Source of the DNA: Eriocheir sinensis
Lineage: Eukaryota; Arthropoda; Malacostraca; Decapoda; Varunidae
DNA length: 64,000 bases
Direction: 5' to 3'
NCBI RefSeq assembly: GCF_024679095.1
Contig: NC_066544.1
Coordinates: 2,746,283-2,810,282, forward strand
In this document: in pieces, positions 51,024 to 61,739 of the stretch
Layout: each line of letters begins with the position of its first letter
Numbering within the stretch: position 1 is the first letter of the stretch
Translations under genes and position numbers: made by a program
Notes under the pieces: model-generated
Told to the model about the DNA's origin: nothing
The model's input: the letters and a program-made list of their open reading frames with translations, nothing else
Database searches by the model: none

Positions 51024-52064
51024 CAGTCACCCCCCGCCGTTCGCGGTCTCACCCATCGCGGTTTCGCGTATTCGCGGTCAACTAATTGTGACCCCCCCCC
51101 CCGCTTATACGCGGCCCCAGTTTCGCGTATACGCGGATGCATTGACGCTAAATAGGAAGGCAGAGAGGAGGGAGGGAGGCAGAGAGGAGGGGGGAAGGGA
51201 GAGAGGAGGGAGGAAGGCAGAGAGGAGGGAGGGAGGGAGGCAGAGAGAAGGGGGGAAGGGAGAGAGGAGGGAGGAAGGCAGAGAGGAGGGAGGGAGGGAG
51301 GCAGAGAGGAGGGAGGGAGGCAGAGGAGGGGGGGCGGGAGAGAGGCGGGAGGACGGCAGAGTGGGGGGTGGGAGGGAGGCAGAGAGGAGGGGGGAAGGGA
51401 GAGAGGAGGAGGCAGAGAGGAGGGAGGGAGGAGGCAGAGGGAGGGGGAAGGGAGAGAGGAGGGGAAGGGAGAGAGAGGGAGGAAGGCAGAGGAGGGAGGA
51501 GGGAGGCAGAGAGGAGGAGGAGGCAGAGAGGAGGGGAAGGGAGAGAGAGGAGGGAAGAAGGCAGAGAGGAGGGCGGGAGGGAGGCCGAGAGAAGGGGGGC
51601 AGGGAGAGAGGAGGGAGGCGGGGCAATGGACGTTAGGTTGCTCCTGAGTGACGTCACGGTTAGACTGTGACGTCATGCTTTCCTATTGGCCAGCAGCTCA
51701 CTCAGGGACGACTGCTATTGGTCGAGATTTTCTCATAGCAACATTATCCTAAAAAAAAAAATTCGCGCCGCCACACTGCAGTGTTGCCAGATTGGGCTAC
51801 TTATCGCAAATTGGGCTACTTTTGGGTCTTCTGTGCTACTAAATTTTGACCCCAGGGTGAGTGTTGATTACATATTGTTGTCTAACAAGGTCTTGTCTCA
51901 TTTCAGTCATTAAAAAGAACGAAAAAAACATGTTTTATATGACGTGTCAGAGGTGACTTCCCCAAATGCATATTTTCCCATAGGGTTATAGTCCCGCCGT
52001 CATGGGTTTTCATGATCGCTACCAAGTCCGAATCTAAATACCCGCGAACGGCGGGGGATGACTG
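51024..52064. mobile_element. Tigger-like TIR element with purine minisatellite
   Basis: CAGTCACCCCCCGCCGTTCG at the left is mirrored by CAGTCATCCCCCGCCGTTCG in reverse complement at the right; TA at 51022-51023 and 52065-52066. Inside the left end CGCGGT(C/T)T is repeated several times, as in vertebrate Tigger ends. It interrupts the LINE between KEKVQ and LLVKKEM. No transposase. The interior is mostly the G/A-rich repeat at 51155-51625. Confidence 0.9.
51155..51625. repeat. Purine-rich minisatellite
   Basis: About 470 bp of GGAGGGAGGCAGAGAGGAGG variants; all purine except scattered C of GCAGAG. It creates long false frames on both strands (Gly/Arg/Glu-rich on plus, Pro/Ser/Leu-rich on minus). 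Confidence 0.93.
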
Positions 52065-52378
52065 TACTTTTTCTTTTTGATCCATATACTTTTGTTTCCA
52101 CTTGGCTGCTTCCTCCTCAGCCTTTGCATTCCTCCTCCTCTTATTGTACATTCTCCTCACTTTTGTCTCTCCCGGATCTCTTTGGTAAACCATGCCGGTT
52201 CTTCTTCGACTTCTTTAACCCCTATATTCTTCCGCCTATAATGGCCCTTGAGATATCCATTGGCTGTCTTGATTATCCTCTGTTCTAGGTCCCTTATACT
52301 TTTAACTCTGTCATCTAAAACACTAGCTTTAAGTTTTTCTCCATATATCTTTAGTGAAGCTTTGTCTGTTTTATAATA
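52065..52378 (-). pseudogene. LINE linker between endonuclease and RT
   Basis: The minus strand reads YYKTDKASLKIYGEKLKASV, LDDRVKSIRDLEQRIIKTAN, IGVKEVEEEPAWFTKEIRER and then NAKAEEEAAKWKQKYMDQKE. It is Lys/Glu-rich, as usual between EEP and RT in LINEs, and bounded on both sides by Tigger-like elements. Confidence 0.75.
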
Positions 52379-54037
52379 CAGTAAACCCTCTTGTATCCGG
52401 GTTAATAGAGCCACGGGGGCACCCGGATATGGGAAAACCCCGGATATGGTGTAGGTTAAGTCTACAGAACCGAAAACCCAACTTTGGATCATGGCCTGCC
52501 ATAAAGGCAACGGCAGAGTACTGCATAGGTGCTTCTGTCCATACTCATAATATGGTACGCCCCATGGCTTTGTAGCAGTCAATCTGCACCAGGGAGTGAA
52601 ATGCGCGCGATTGACGTGCTCTGGGCGCTGAGAAAAGGGTTCGAGCAGCGTCGTCAAGGTTAGCACTTGCGGCAATCTCTCCCTGGCTTATTGCAGTCCT
52701 GCTGTACCTTGGGGGGATCTGTTACTTGGGATTTGGCAATTAGGCGCGACAGCCTCAGCCGCTAACCCATTGCTGGGGTGCCTAGCCCCGTGTTCACAGG
52801 CAGCAGCTAATGTTCCCCTGCCTGGCCAATAACATCAGCAGGGCCTGGACCCAACCCAGAAAAGCCCAGGTATTTGTGGCAGCTTAACTGCCCAAGTCTG
52901 CACCATTGTGTTTACTATGTAGGCTTTCTAGCAGACCCAGCACTGCCACAAGAAATTTTTACGGGTCCAGTTTTACAACTGGAAGGCTGATGCTCTGTGC
53001 TGTTCTAAAGTGTGCGCCCTTGGCTTTGTCACTGCGTAGCTGCGTTAGCAACCTCGTGGCTACGAGCACTGCAGGCTTTACCACCCGGGTCAACCAGAAG
53101 GCATACCAGCGATACCCAAAGCGGTCCGGGCCGGCAACGGGCATCAAGTGCTTAAAGCAGGCTTCTATACGGACGCCCGGGCAGGCACCCCAGCGCGCTG
53201 CCCTTTTAAGCCTGGCAATGAGCTTGAAGGCCCACAGACGCCGGGCAAGTATGCCAGGCCGCCCCACTCTGAGTGTGAGTGGGGAGGATAACCAAGGAGT
53301 CAATAACAACCTGGCGCATCCGCTTGCACGGTGATCTGTTGCTGTTTAGTTACACTGTGTTGCCCTTGCGAGCCAGGGGGGGCGGGTACCCCCTGCACAG
53401 TGCATCCAGCGGGACCACAAGAAGTAACCACGATTTACGGCCAGCCCGCACCTCCAGATCGCCCTGGCCCATGGGACTCCTGAACCCCTGCGGGCCCCTT
53501 TACTCGCCTTACCGTAAGCATGGTAAAATCCTTCTTTCACATGTCGGACCGAGGGTGGTACTTATCTGCATTTCTTATTCCGCCCTCACTCCCGCAGGAG
53601 TGCTAGCAGACCCGCACGCCTTCTCCACGAGGACGGAGCCCTGCTCACCTAGTCCAGTCTGGATTTAGGCAGTCATCAAGGCTTAAGCTAGGGTTTGCAC
53701 TGTGTGTTTCATTTAAACAGTCCTTTAACTCTTGTCACTTCGATATGGTCTGCAGCGCTCGGCAAGAACGTTTACGTGCCAGTTGTACTGCGAAGCTTAC
53801 AGCTTTCCTGCGAACCTTTGCACCAGGATGTCAATATCATTGCTACATGCAGGCTGGGGCGCGCCTTATGGGTGCGGTACACTGCCTGGGCAGAGCTTAG
53901 AGACATCGCGCGGGGAATTTGAACAACTTTTGGCGGCGCGCGGCAATTTTTTTTCTGGAAAAAATCAAATATTTTTTAAAACTCCCTGATACGGGCGAGG
54001 TCAGATACGGTGCACCCGGATAACTGAGGGTTTACTG
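52379..54037. mobile_element. Tigger-like TIR element, 1.66 kb, GC-rich interior
   Basis: CAGTAAACCCTCTTGTATCC is mirrored by CAGTAAACCCTCAGTTATCC in reverse complement at the right; TA at 52377-52378 and 54038-54039. CCCGGATA words repeat inside both ends. The interior (about 52690-53650) is notably GC-rich with open frames but no recognised protein. Confidence 0.9.
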
Positions 54038-54039
54038 TA

Positions 54040-54850
54040 CTCTCTTGTTATCCATGATTTCCTGTTATACCTTTTCCTTTCTCGCCCCACATTTAGGTGA
54101 ATTTCCACAAGATTATGGTTGGTCAAATCAAACTTTTCCTGTTCCTCATCATTTCTCATCATGCTATATTTTTTGTAAAATTTATTTGTCACTAAGGCAT
54201 TGTCTATAACTTTTCCTGTACCTCATCAATTCTCATCATGCTATATTTTTTGTAAAATTCATCTGTCACTAAGGCGTAGTCTATGACACTTTTCTGTGTA
54301 TCACGTGACCATGTGTATAGCCCCTCACACTTAATGTCATTGAGCATTGTGAGCTTATACTTTTCTAGCCAATCTAAAATCATTTTGTCATTAGCATCTA
54401 GGCTCTGATCACCTTTGTATCCTATATGGCCATTAAAATCTCCTATGATCAATAATGGGTCATCTGTTCTACTCTCCAGAAACTTTTCTATTTCATCTCT
54501 TATGAGTTTGTTTCTCTCCATCTGTAACACTAAAATAAACTACTATAAATACAACTTCCCATCCCCTTATACTCCCTTTAGCTACTAAGATATCTTTACA
54601 TTTGGTTGTTATTTTATAAAAGTGTATATCATTATTGTTTTTATGCAGAATCATCAACCCTCCACCTTTTTTTGTCTTTCGTCTCTCATCTGTTCTGTTA
54701 TAATGACACTATTCCTGAAGCTTACATCTCTTATTTTCTTCTGAGTTTCACTTAGGCAGATAATGCTGTTCTCAGCAATAAGGTCCTCAATTTCCTTCAC
54801 TTTAACCTTTGTAAGGCCTTGAATGTTAATAGCCTTAATGATAAAGCTGT
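54040..54850 (-). pseudogene. LINE EEP endonuclease
   Basis: On the minus strand: LNIQGLTKVKVKEIEDLIAE and NSIICLSETQKK near 54830-54740 (start of the fold, metal-binding Glu in SETQ). Then DDPLLIIGDFNGHIGYKGDQ (Asp-Phe-Asn motif) and GLYTWSRDTQKSVIDYALVT (Tyr-Thr-Trp ... Asp-Tyr) at 54500-54270. A tandem duplication of about 77 bp at 54130-54285 repeats the segment FYKKYSMMR. The fold nicks target DNA for LINE insertion. Confidence 0.82.
54130..54285. repeat. Tandem duplication of about 77 bp inside the LINE endonuclease
   Basis: Two adjacent copies starting AACTTTTCCTGTTCCTCATC, each ending GTCACTAAGGC(A/G). They differ at only a few positions. Confidence 0.88.
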
Positions 54851-54889
54851 CTTCTTTTCTATTACTAAGTTCATTACGTATACTTAGTA

Positions 54890-56026
54890 CTACTTACGTC
54901 ATTATGTTTCCCTTCCCGTCACTCCCTCCTCTGAGCTCATACCACCTTGCCCTTCTTGATGATCCATTGCCCACCTTCTCTATACTTCTCTTGAGCTCTT
55001 CCCGCAGCTGGTTATTCTCCTCTCTCTCTTTCTTGGTAAGGTCTGGGACAATGAATATCTCCTTAATCATAGTGTCCTCACTATGTCACAGCTCTTTACC
55101 CTCTGCCACCAACGCCCACTTAACCCCCTCCTCGCTGAGCTGTCACTGCTCGCACGACCAATATGAAACATCTTTTCAATCTTGACGTCCTGCACTTTCA
55201 ACACATGGTAGAAGATTTTCTTGCACAATTTTTTATCTTCTGCCTCCTCTTCCTTGCCTGATTCTTTCTCTCTTTCAGGTACGTTAAACATAACAATATT
55301 TTTCTTCCTCTTTTCCTTCTGCATTTCTTCCAGGTTTTCCACTACTTTTTCAGTGACTTTATGCACCATTTCCTCCTCTCTGGCATTCCATTTTTTCTCC
55401 AGATTTTCAATCATTCTCTTAAGATCATCATTAGCCTTTCTCAACTGGCTCAGCTCCTCCGTAACATTACCCAACCCTTGCTCATTCCGTTGGTTGTTGT
55501 CTTCCACTCCTCGCTTAGGCTTATCATCGTTATCTGTGAATCCTGCATTTACTGATTCCTCAACCTCCTTACTCCCGCTCCACTTTTTCTCTATGGCTTG
55601 CATTTTGTTGTTTACCTCTGCATTCTTCTTTTTCACGGCCTTTAGCTCCTCTCTCATTTTCGCATTATCCTCCTGATCTAATTTCCACTCCCTACTGCAG
55701 GGCTTACAGAACCACACGCTCATATTCTTGATAGCTTTCATACCTGCCACAGTTAGCTCCTCACATACCCTGTGCCTCCAAAATCCACTTCTTGTGCACT
55801 CCACGCCGTCTGATTCCACCCAGTGATCACAGGTGGTACAGACCTCATGCTTGGCCTTCACTTCATCACTGCAACTACCACTAATACCGTCTTCATTAAC
55901 TTTTCCAGCGTATTCACACCTGCACTCCTTCACTCTTCCACCTCCGTCACTACCACTTTTGTTTTCCTTACTGGTAGCCATACCTTTTTGATCTTTTGTT
56001 TTGGAAGCCTGACCCAGAGCTACCAC
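54890..56026 (-). pseudogene. LINE ORF1 protein (PHD-like, coiled coil, RRM-like)
   Basis: The frame 56026-55067 has 319 codons. A Cys-rich PHD-like finger at about residues 75-120 (CTTCDHWVESDGVECTRSG, ..., VWFCKPC). A long charged coiled coil (about 120-245, EELSQLRKANDDLKRMIENL). Then KKNIVMFNVPEREKESG, the first strand of an RRM-like fold, and FHIGRAS. A frame break near 55085 separates it from IFIVPDLTKKEREENNQLRE and a RWYELRGG-type end (to about 54890), which closes the C-terminal domain. ORF1 proteins bind the element RNA and act as chaperones. Confidence 0.85.
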
Positions 56027-56040
56027 CTTCCAATGCCCCC

Positions 56041-56394
56041 CCCCCCGCGCTAGAAGTTAGGTTATGTAAAGTTCGGTTGGAGTAGTTTAAATATGCTCCC
56101 CACCCTAAAACCCTGATTTCCCATGGGTCCCCCAAGATCGTTCGGGGAAGGAGATTAGGCCTTTTTCTTTACTTTTAAGTACTTGTGCCTTCATATTATA
56201 GTTGAGGTACATGTATTTCATCCCTTAAATGTGGAGGTGTAATATCGTATTTTGGAGGCGTGATATCGTATTTTGGAGGCGTGATGTCGTATTTTGGAGG
56301 CGTGGAGTCAATCTCCACAATTACCCTATAAATAATTACAAAATTAGAAATGATGGACATAGGCTTTAAAATGAATACTTCAAAATACCCATTT
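56041..56394. repeat. Spacer with 22-bp tandem repeat (56228-56305)
   Basis: Three copies of GGAGGCGTGATATCGTATTTT. 56050-56110 (GGTTGGAGTAGTTTAAATAT) matches the core of the dispersed repeat at 47700-47770. Confidence 0.85.
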
Positions 56395-57235
56395 ATATTA
56401 TGCAGATGACAGCTTACTCTTATCACACTCAGTAGAAGAAGCAGCAGAAAGTATAGAAAATATACAGCAAATAGCAGAAAGATATGGATTAATAATAAAT
56501 AAAGAAAACAGCAATATACTTATATATAACAAAAAAGAACAAGAAATTAGTATTGAAAACATTCTAGTGACACAAAGTATAACATACCTAGGAGTCAAAA
56601 TAACTAACAACAAAAACTGCTTCAAAGACTTCAAAAGACAAAGACTAAGCAAAGCTAGTGAGTTAGCTAACATTACATACAGTGTAATAGCACGATGCTT
56701 TAATAGAGTACTAATTGGCAAAACTTATTGGAAGGGAATGGTACTGTCAGCAGTACTCTTTTCAGCTGAAATTATGGACCTCACCGAAGAAGAGACTACT
56801 AAATTACAAATAGAAAACTGTCAACAGGGCAATATTATAAGTCCCAACCTATGCCGTCAACAGTGCCCTAACGGGGGATATTGGTGCCTCATCTTGATAT
56901 GCCAGAGACATGAAAATTAAAGTACTATTTGCTAAGCACTTTCTGAAAGAAGACAGAAATAACTTGGCCAGAAATATATTCCTTAGAGAAATAGAAAACA
57001 TTAACACAAAGTGGACTAAAACCTTTAGGAAATATGTGAATGAATGAAATATAAATTTAGCACAACTTGATTGCCTGACAAAGAATACTATAATAGAAAA
57101 AGTCAGGAAATGGGACTCAACGAAATGGAAAAATTAAATACAGACAGTCAACATTAAGGATATATGAATTATACAAAAAGGACCTAATAGAAGAAACTTG
57201 GGCAGACAACACATTGGGAACAAAATTAATATTTA

Positions 57236-58380
57236 GGGGAGAGTCCGCCGTGAAAATATGGAAAATAATTTTTAAAAATACGAAATTGAGTTATATGGTC
57301 TATGGCAATACCCTATCCTTAGCTTTCAAATGGTAGAGTTTTTTTCAGTCAGGCATAATTTTAAATGCCAATAGCGCGGAGATTTAAATGGCTACTGCGT
57401 GGGCGTCACACGCTGCCTGCGGCGCATTAGCTGGCATGCCAGAGTATGGAATAAATGTTGGAAAATCAAACATGCAGCAATCTTCACGGTGAAGTTTGTA
57501 ACCTGTGTAACAGTTTTGGAACACAATTATTGATAAGAAATGTTCAACCTGCTCAAAAATGTTTAGAGCAAATGAATACATAGAAAAAGGATTAGAAATG
57601 AGAGAAAAGAGAAGAATTACACTGAAGAAGACAATAAAGAAGAAGAGGAAGACGGACAAAGGAATTCCAACCGATAGCTATGCACCTGGAGAGTACTGAC
57701 AGAACCTTGCAACAATGAGGGGTGTGGCGCGCCCGAACACCCTCGCCTTTGAGCGATTAATACCTTCATAAGGTGGGACAAGGTGCCTGATCCTTTTATG
57801 CACTTACTGATATGTGATTACTGATCCCATGAAATTCATATGAAGATGGCATTGACAATATAGTACTGTCACTGGGCCGAAGAACTTCAGCAAAACTTTA
57901 ATCGCGTTTTTCTCAAAACTAGTACAAAATAAACAAAAGTATTTTTGTTTTTATTTTCCGCACGATTTTCATGAAACTTTAGGACATACAACATCATATA
58001 TTGTACTAAAGTTCTACAAGATGTTTTTTTTGAAAAACGGCATAGTTTCGATGTTGGAAAATTTTCCAAAACAATTTTCAAAATTAAAAAAAACATTTTT
58101 ACAGATTAACATAAACATTTTTTGAAAAAAAACATCTTGACAAATTGTTAGCATAGCAATGAATTATCAGATGTGCATGCCACAAGAAATTCAGTAAAAT
58201 AATGTCTGAGAAAAATTAATGCAAATTTTTCATAAAAACAATGAAAAATAATTTTCTTAAATTTTCATTTCATCTGATCAGCTTGAAATTTTCATATGAT
58301 AACAAAGGTACACTACTATATACAACATATTAATTATTCATGACCATAGATGCAATTTTAATCCACGGTGAACTTTCCCC
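57236..58380. mobile_element. TIR element with GGGGAGAGTCCGCCGTG ends
   Basis: Left GGGGAGAGTCCGCCGTG; right reverse complement GGGGAAAGTTCACCGTGG. It is flanked by TTA (57233-57235) and TTA(A) (58381-58384), so the duplication is TTA or TA. AT-rich interior without a gene. Its ends resemble those at 20518-21440. Confidence 0.75.
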
Positions 58381-58384
58381 TTAA

Positions 58385-58995
58385 CCCTTTCCTTGCGCGC
58401 ATTGTAGACGCGAGTATCCCCTCAGGCGCAGTCAGGCAGCCCAATTGGGGGTCTCTTTTAACCTCTGTATCTCAAAAACTGTTCATCACAGGTAAAAACC
58501 AAAAACACCATTGGAAAGAGGAGGTCCAGATCTATAGGAGTCGGTTATGTATGCCTCTCTTGCAAACGTACATGCACGTTCAGGGAGTGTTGAATGTTAA
58601 CACTTACGTTGGTGCGTGCGTGCTGATCAGCCATATTGAGGGAACTGCGGACATTTTTTTCTTCAGATTCTGGCAAGGGAGCATTGCCAACTGCAATATT
58701 TACAACTATTTGGTCAAAGAATCAGTCAGGTGATAGGTGAAGCTATGCAAAAATGCTGCTATATTGGGCAAGAACATCCACCAGTTACTCGTCTGTACAT
58801 TTGCCGCGCTGGGCTGATATGATTTTCCACCAAATTTAGTGAAGAATCCACTCAATTGGCAATCCTGTGTTGTGAGAATTAGTGCTGGAACACTCATACG
58901 CGGGAGATTTGAGTGCGGGTGGAGGTAGCAGCGGGCGTTTAGCGCCACCAGCAAATACGCCTAACGCCTGCTGCAAGCATTTAGCAATGAAAGGG
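58385..58995. mobile_element. piggyBac-like MITE (TTAA)
   Basis: TTAA at 58381-58384 and 58996-58999. Left CCCTTTCCTTGCGCGC, right reverse complement CCCTTTCATTGC. It sits exactly at the edge of the preceding TIR element. No transposase. Confidence 0.82.
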
Positions 58996-59250
58996 TTAAG
59001 AGGAAGAACTAATACCCTAACTTTAAATTGGAGGAACAGATTTCAGAGGAAAAGTGAAGTGTCCATGTTGTGGTGCAGAATTAGAAACTTTTAAACATTT
59101 TCTGCTGGACTGTGAAGAATATGAAGAAATAAGACAAAATCAAAATTTTATACTGAACACAGAAATCCAAAGCAGAGACTACTTAATAGGCAATATATTA
59201 GCACTTCAGCCATTATCACTGTAAGAAATTGAAGACAGAAAAAATTATAT

Positions 59251-59699
59251 CACAAAAATCTGGATCAGAAGAAAAGAGAAAATTCACCAAAACTAAGACT
59301 CAACAAGAACAATCAAGAATAGGGACCATAAGTGGGAGCTGTTACAAAGGCAATCCCATGCCTACTACTTGACTGGTATTGCCTTGCCGTCGCAAATCAT
59401 TTGTTCGTGAGGTATAAGTTCTTAAAATAGGGGGGAGGGGGGTATATAGTGAAGGGTTCATTTCCATATACCTCATTTTGGCAGTGGAGCACAAGTCAGC
59501 AATTGTTAGGCTAGATTTAATTCAGTTGAGTTGTGAAAAATATCACAAAGTGATATTTTTCATCAAAACTGCTTGCATCGCTTCCCTTAAAGAGGTCGAG
59601 GAGGGTGAAGCCCCCCTCCCCCCTTCTGTTAGGTAGGTTAGGTTAAGTTAGGTTTGGTTAAATTTATTTGGGGCGGCAGCAATATGAAGCGTGGGACGG
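59251..59699. other. LINE 3' tail and unassigned sequence
   Basis: 59251-59400 is probably the 3' UTR of the LINE on the left. 59633-59663 contains GGTTAGGTTAAGTTAGG, a degenerate telomere-like run. Nothing else recognised. Confidence 0.45.
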
Positions 59700-61300
59700 G
59701 ACATGGCAGTGGCGTGTGTGGTCCAATTTGTGGGCCTGTGTTGCGAGAAATAACTCCTTGCAAAAACAAGTTGCGCTGCTGTCCACCACGCATGTGTACG
59801 GGGGAAATACACAGCAGGAAAAACATTAATTTACCTGGTTTTGTTCAATTAGTGTGTCCACTTCCGAGTGTGAGCGGTGAGTGAAATGAATAGACAGTCG
59901 TCATCATCATCATCGTTTAATGTCCATTTATTCCCTATGCAGGGGTTGGACGGGATATGAGCTTCCTCCACTGTTGCCGGTCCATAGCCATTTCTTCCGT
60001 GATGTTCAGCCTCCTCATATCTTCCTCCACCACCTTTCTTCACGTCTTCTTTGGTCTTCCTGGTGGTCTTCTGCCCTCTACCTCAAAGTTCATTGCACGT
60101 CTCAGGATGTGTTCTTCTTCTCTTCTCCTCACATGTTCAAACCACCTTAATCTGGTCTTACTCAGCAACTCCTCCAGGCCCTCCAGGCCACTCCTCCTCA
60201 CCACTTCTTCATTTGAAATTCCATCTTGCCATCTGATTGCCATCAAATATCTAAGCATTCTCACATCACATCGTATCAATAGTGTTTCCAGCTGATTCAT
60301 TGTAGCCCAAGTCTCAGCCCCATACAGGAGCACTGATCTCACACATGCTCTGTACACCTGTGCTCTGCTGCCAAGTGGGATATTCTGATTCACTATTAAG
60401 CTTGCCAGTTCCCTCCAGCTCATCCAAGCACAAGCTATCCTCCGTCTCACTGCAGCTTCTGCTCCTTCACACTGTATGACATCCCCAAGGTAGCAGAAGC
60501 TGTCCACTACCTCTACAGGGGCTTCACCCATCCGCATTTGCCTCACTTCCACCTCTATCTGTCCTCCTCCAACACAAGTCGGACAACGGAAGTCTACACC
60601 AGCTCTACGCACATCCCTTACACCCGAACATCTCTGATGACACCACCTTTCACATCCTGCACACCACACCGAATTCTCTCTCACCCCTCTCCACAGCAAC
60701 CACATGGATATCTCCCACTCTCCATTCTTATCATCGGCTCCTGTCCAGATATCAAGACCTTTGTCTTTTCCATGTTCACCCTCAGCCCTTTTCTCTCCAT
60801 TGCCCTCTTCCATGCCCTGAACTTTTCCAGCCTCCTCCTCTGATTCTGCCATTAACACCAGGTCATCTGCATACAACAGCTCCTTCAGGCCCTCTCTTCT
60901 AGCTTCTTTCGTAGCCTCCTGCATCACTACTATAAAATGCAGTGGGCTGAGTGCTGACCCTTGATGGACACCAACTCTGATGCTAAATTCCTCTGATATT
61001 CCAGCTGGAGCCTTCACTTTACTCATTGAGTTTTCATACAATGCCATCACCAATTTGATCAATCTCTCAGGAACTATCTGCCTTCTCAGAGCCCATGCTA
61101 TCACTTGTCTTAGAATAGACAGTATGCATGTTGAACCTCTCTCTGTGAGTTGTTTTGTGGCTGCGGCGGTGTGTGCAACAGCCATTGAAAAGTCAGTCAT
61201 TTAATGATTTGTAACAGAAACAATTATCACAATATTTCATAACACTGAAAACTGAAAAAAAATGTTTCGTTTGCCCAAGTGAGCCTAACACACTTGTAGA
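59700..61300. repeat. Dispersed repeat unit, interrupted by an RTE LINE
   Basis: 59735-59898 and 61124-61300 together reproduce the repeat at 13450-13800: GTGTTGCGAGAAATAACTCC, CTGTCCACCACGCATG, then CTCTCTGTGAGTTGTTTTG and CATTGAAAAGTCAGTCAT. GAATAGACAGT is duplicated at the LINE borders. Confidence 0.75.
59899..61112 (-). mobile_element. RTE-type LINE insertion with 11-bp target duplication
   Basis: The 5'-truncated LINE is bounded by GAATAGACAGT at 59888-59898 and 61113-61123. Its 3' end (left) is a GATGATGATGATGACG tail. One open minus-strand frame runs through nearly all of it (to the stop at 60040): LRRQIVPERLIKLVMALYEN, VGVHQGSALSPLHFIVVMQE, ELLYADDLVLMAESEEEAGK. Then comes a Cys/His cluster CAGCERWCHQRCSGV ... 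FRCPTC, the thumb VVDSFCYLGDVIQCEGAEAA and C-terminus ETWATMNQL ... TRLRWFEHVRRREEEH. The intact frame and clear duplication mean a fairly recent insertion. It cannot move by itself because the N-terminal RT and endonuclease are missing. Confidence 0.9.
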
Positions 61301-61424
61301 ATTTTGCCCAGACACATAAACAATATGCCTCCCTCCCCCTCCCCGCAGGGCCCCACTGTTGACCCTTGATCGCTGGAAGGCCAACAAAACAACACGTGTC
61401 GGCAGATCTTAGGTGAAGATGGAG

Positions 61425-61515
61425 ATGGCTTCTTCTGGAGTGTTCTATGGGGCTAGTTAGGCTGTGTCTGTCTTACAGCACCAACGCAGAACAGGTCAAA
61501 AGAAGAAGAAGAAGC
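61425..61515 (-). mobile_element. LINE 3' UTR scrap
   Basis: TTCTTCTGGAGTGTTCTATG and GGGGCTAGTTAGGCTGTG match the 3' tail of the LINE fragment at 46541-47000 (GTTTTATGGTGCTAGTTAGG). Short and non-coding. Confidence 0.5.
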
Positions 61516-61739
61516 GCAGTTTGTTTAGTTGGTCCTCTAGCGGAGCTCGGATAGAGAGAGCTTGAATGGGACGAGTTGTGAATGCCACCTATACAGACAA
61601 CGTGCAGACAACATACACAATAAAAGAACTATACACCTACGTATATTATTAGGTTTGTTGGTATCATTTTACGTTTTTTTTAACAGTAATTTTATTGTAT
61701 ACCGGTATTTATCGTATGTAAGTATTTTCAAGCAACGGA

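Larger units (their letters stand above)
48960..56040 (-). mobile_element. Nearly complete LINE with ORF1, endonuclease and RT
   Basis: On the minus strand the order is ORF1 (56026 to about 54890), EEP endonuclease (54850-54040), linker (52378-52065 and 51020-50671), RT (50543-49444) and C-terminus (49443-48969). Two Tigger-like elements split it (52379-54037 and 51024-52064); removing each plus one TA rejoins the coding sense. Net length is about 4.4 kb. Frame breaks occur in every segment. It resembles the plus-strand copy at 56395-59250. Confidence 0.85.
56395..59250 (+). mobile_element. Second LINE of the 48960-56040 type, split by two TIR elements
   Basis: Plus-strand RT from YADDSLLLSHSVEEAAESIE (56398), SITYLGVKITNNKNCFKDFK, ANITYSVIARCFNRVLIGKT and WKGMVLSAVLFSAEIMDLTE. 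In broken frames LARNIFLREIENINTKWTKT follows, up to 57235. After the inserts (from 58999) come RTNTLTLNWRNRF and KCPCCGAELETFKHFLLDCE (zinc knuckle). The GVKITNNKN and GKTYWKG blocks match the minus-strand LINE. The 5' part is absent. Confidence 0.82.

Noticed and set aside
51008..51676. Long proline/serine/leucine-rich and Gly/Arg/Glu-rich frames
   Set aside because: Produced by the purine-rich minisatellite; no stop codons because the repeat lacks them.
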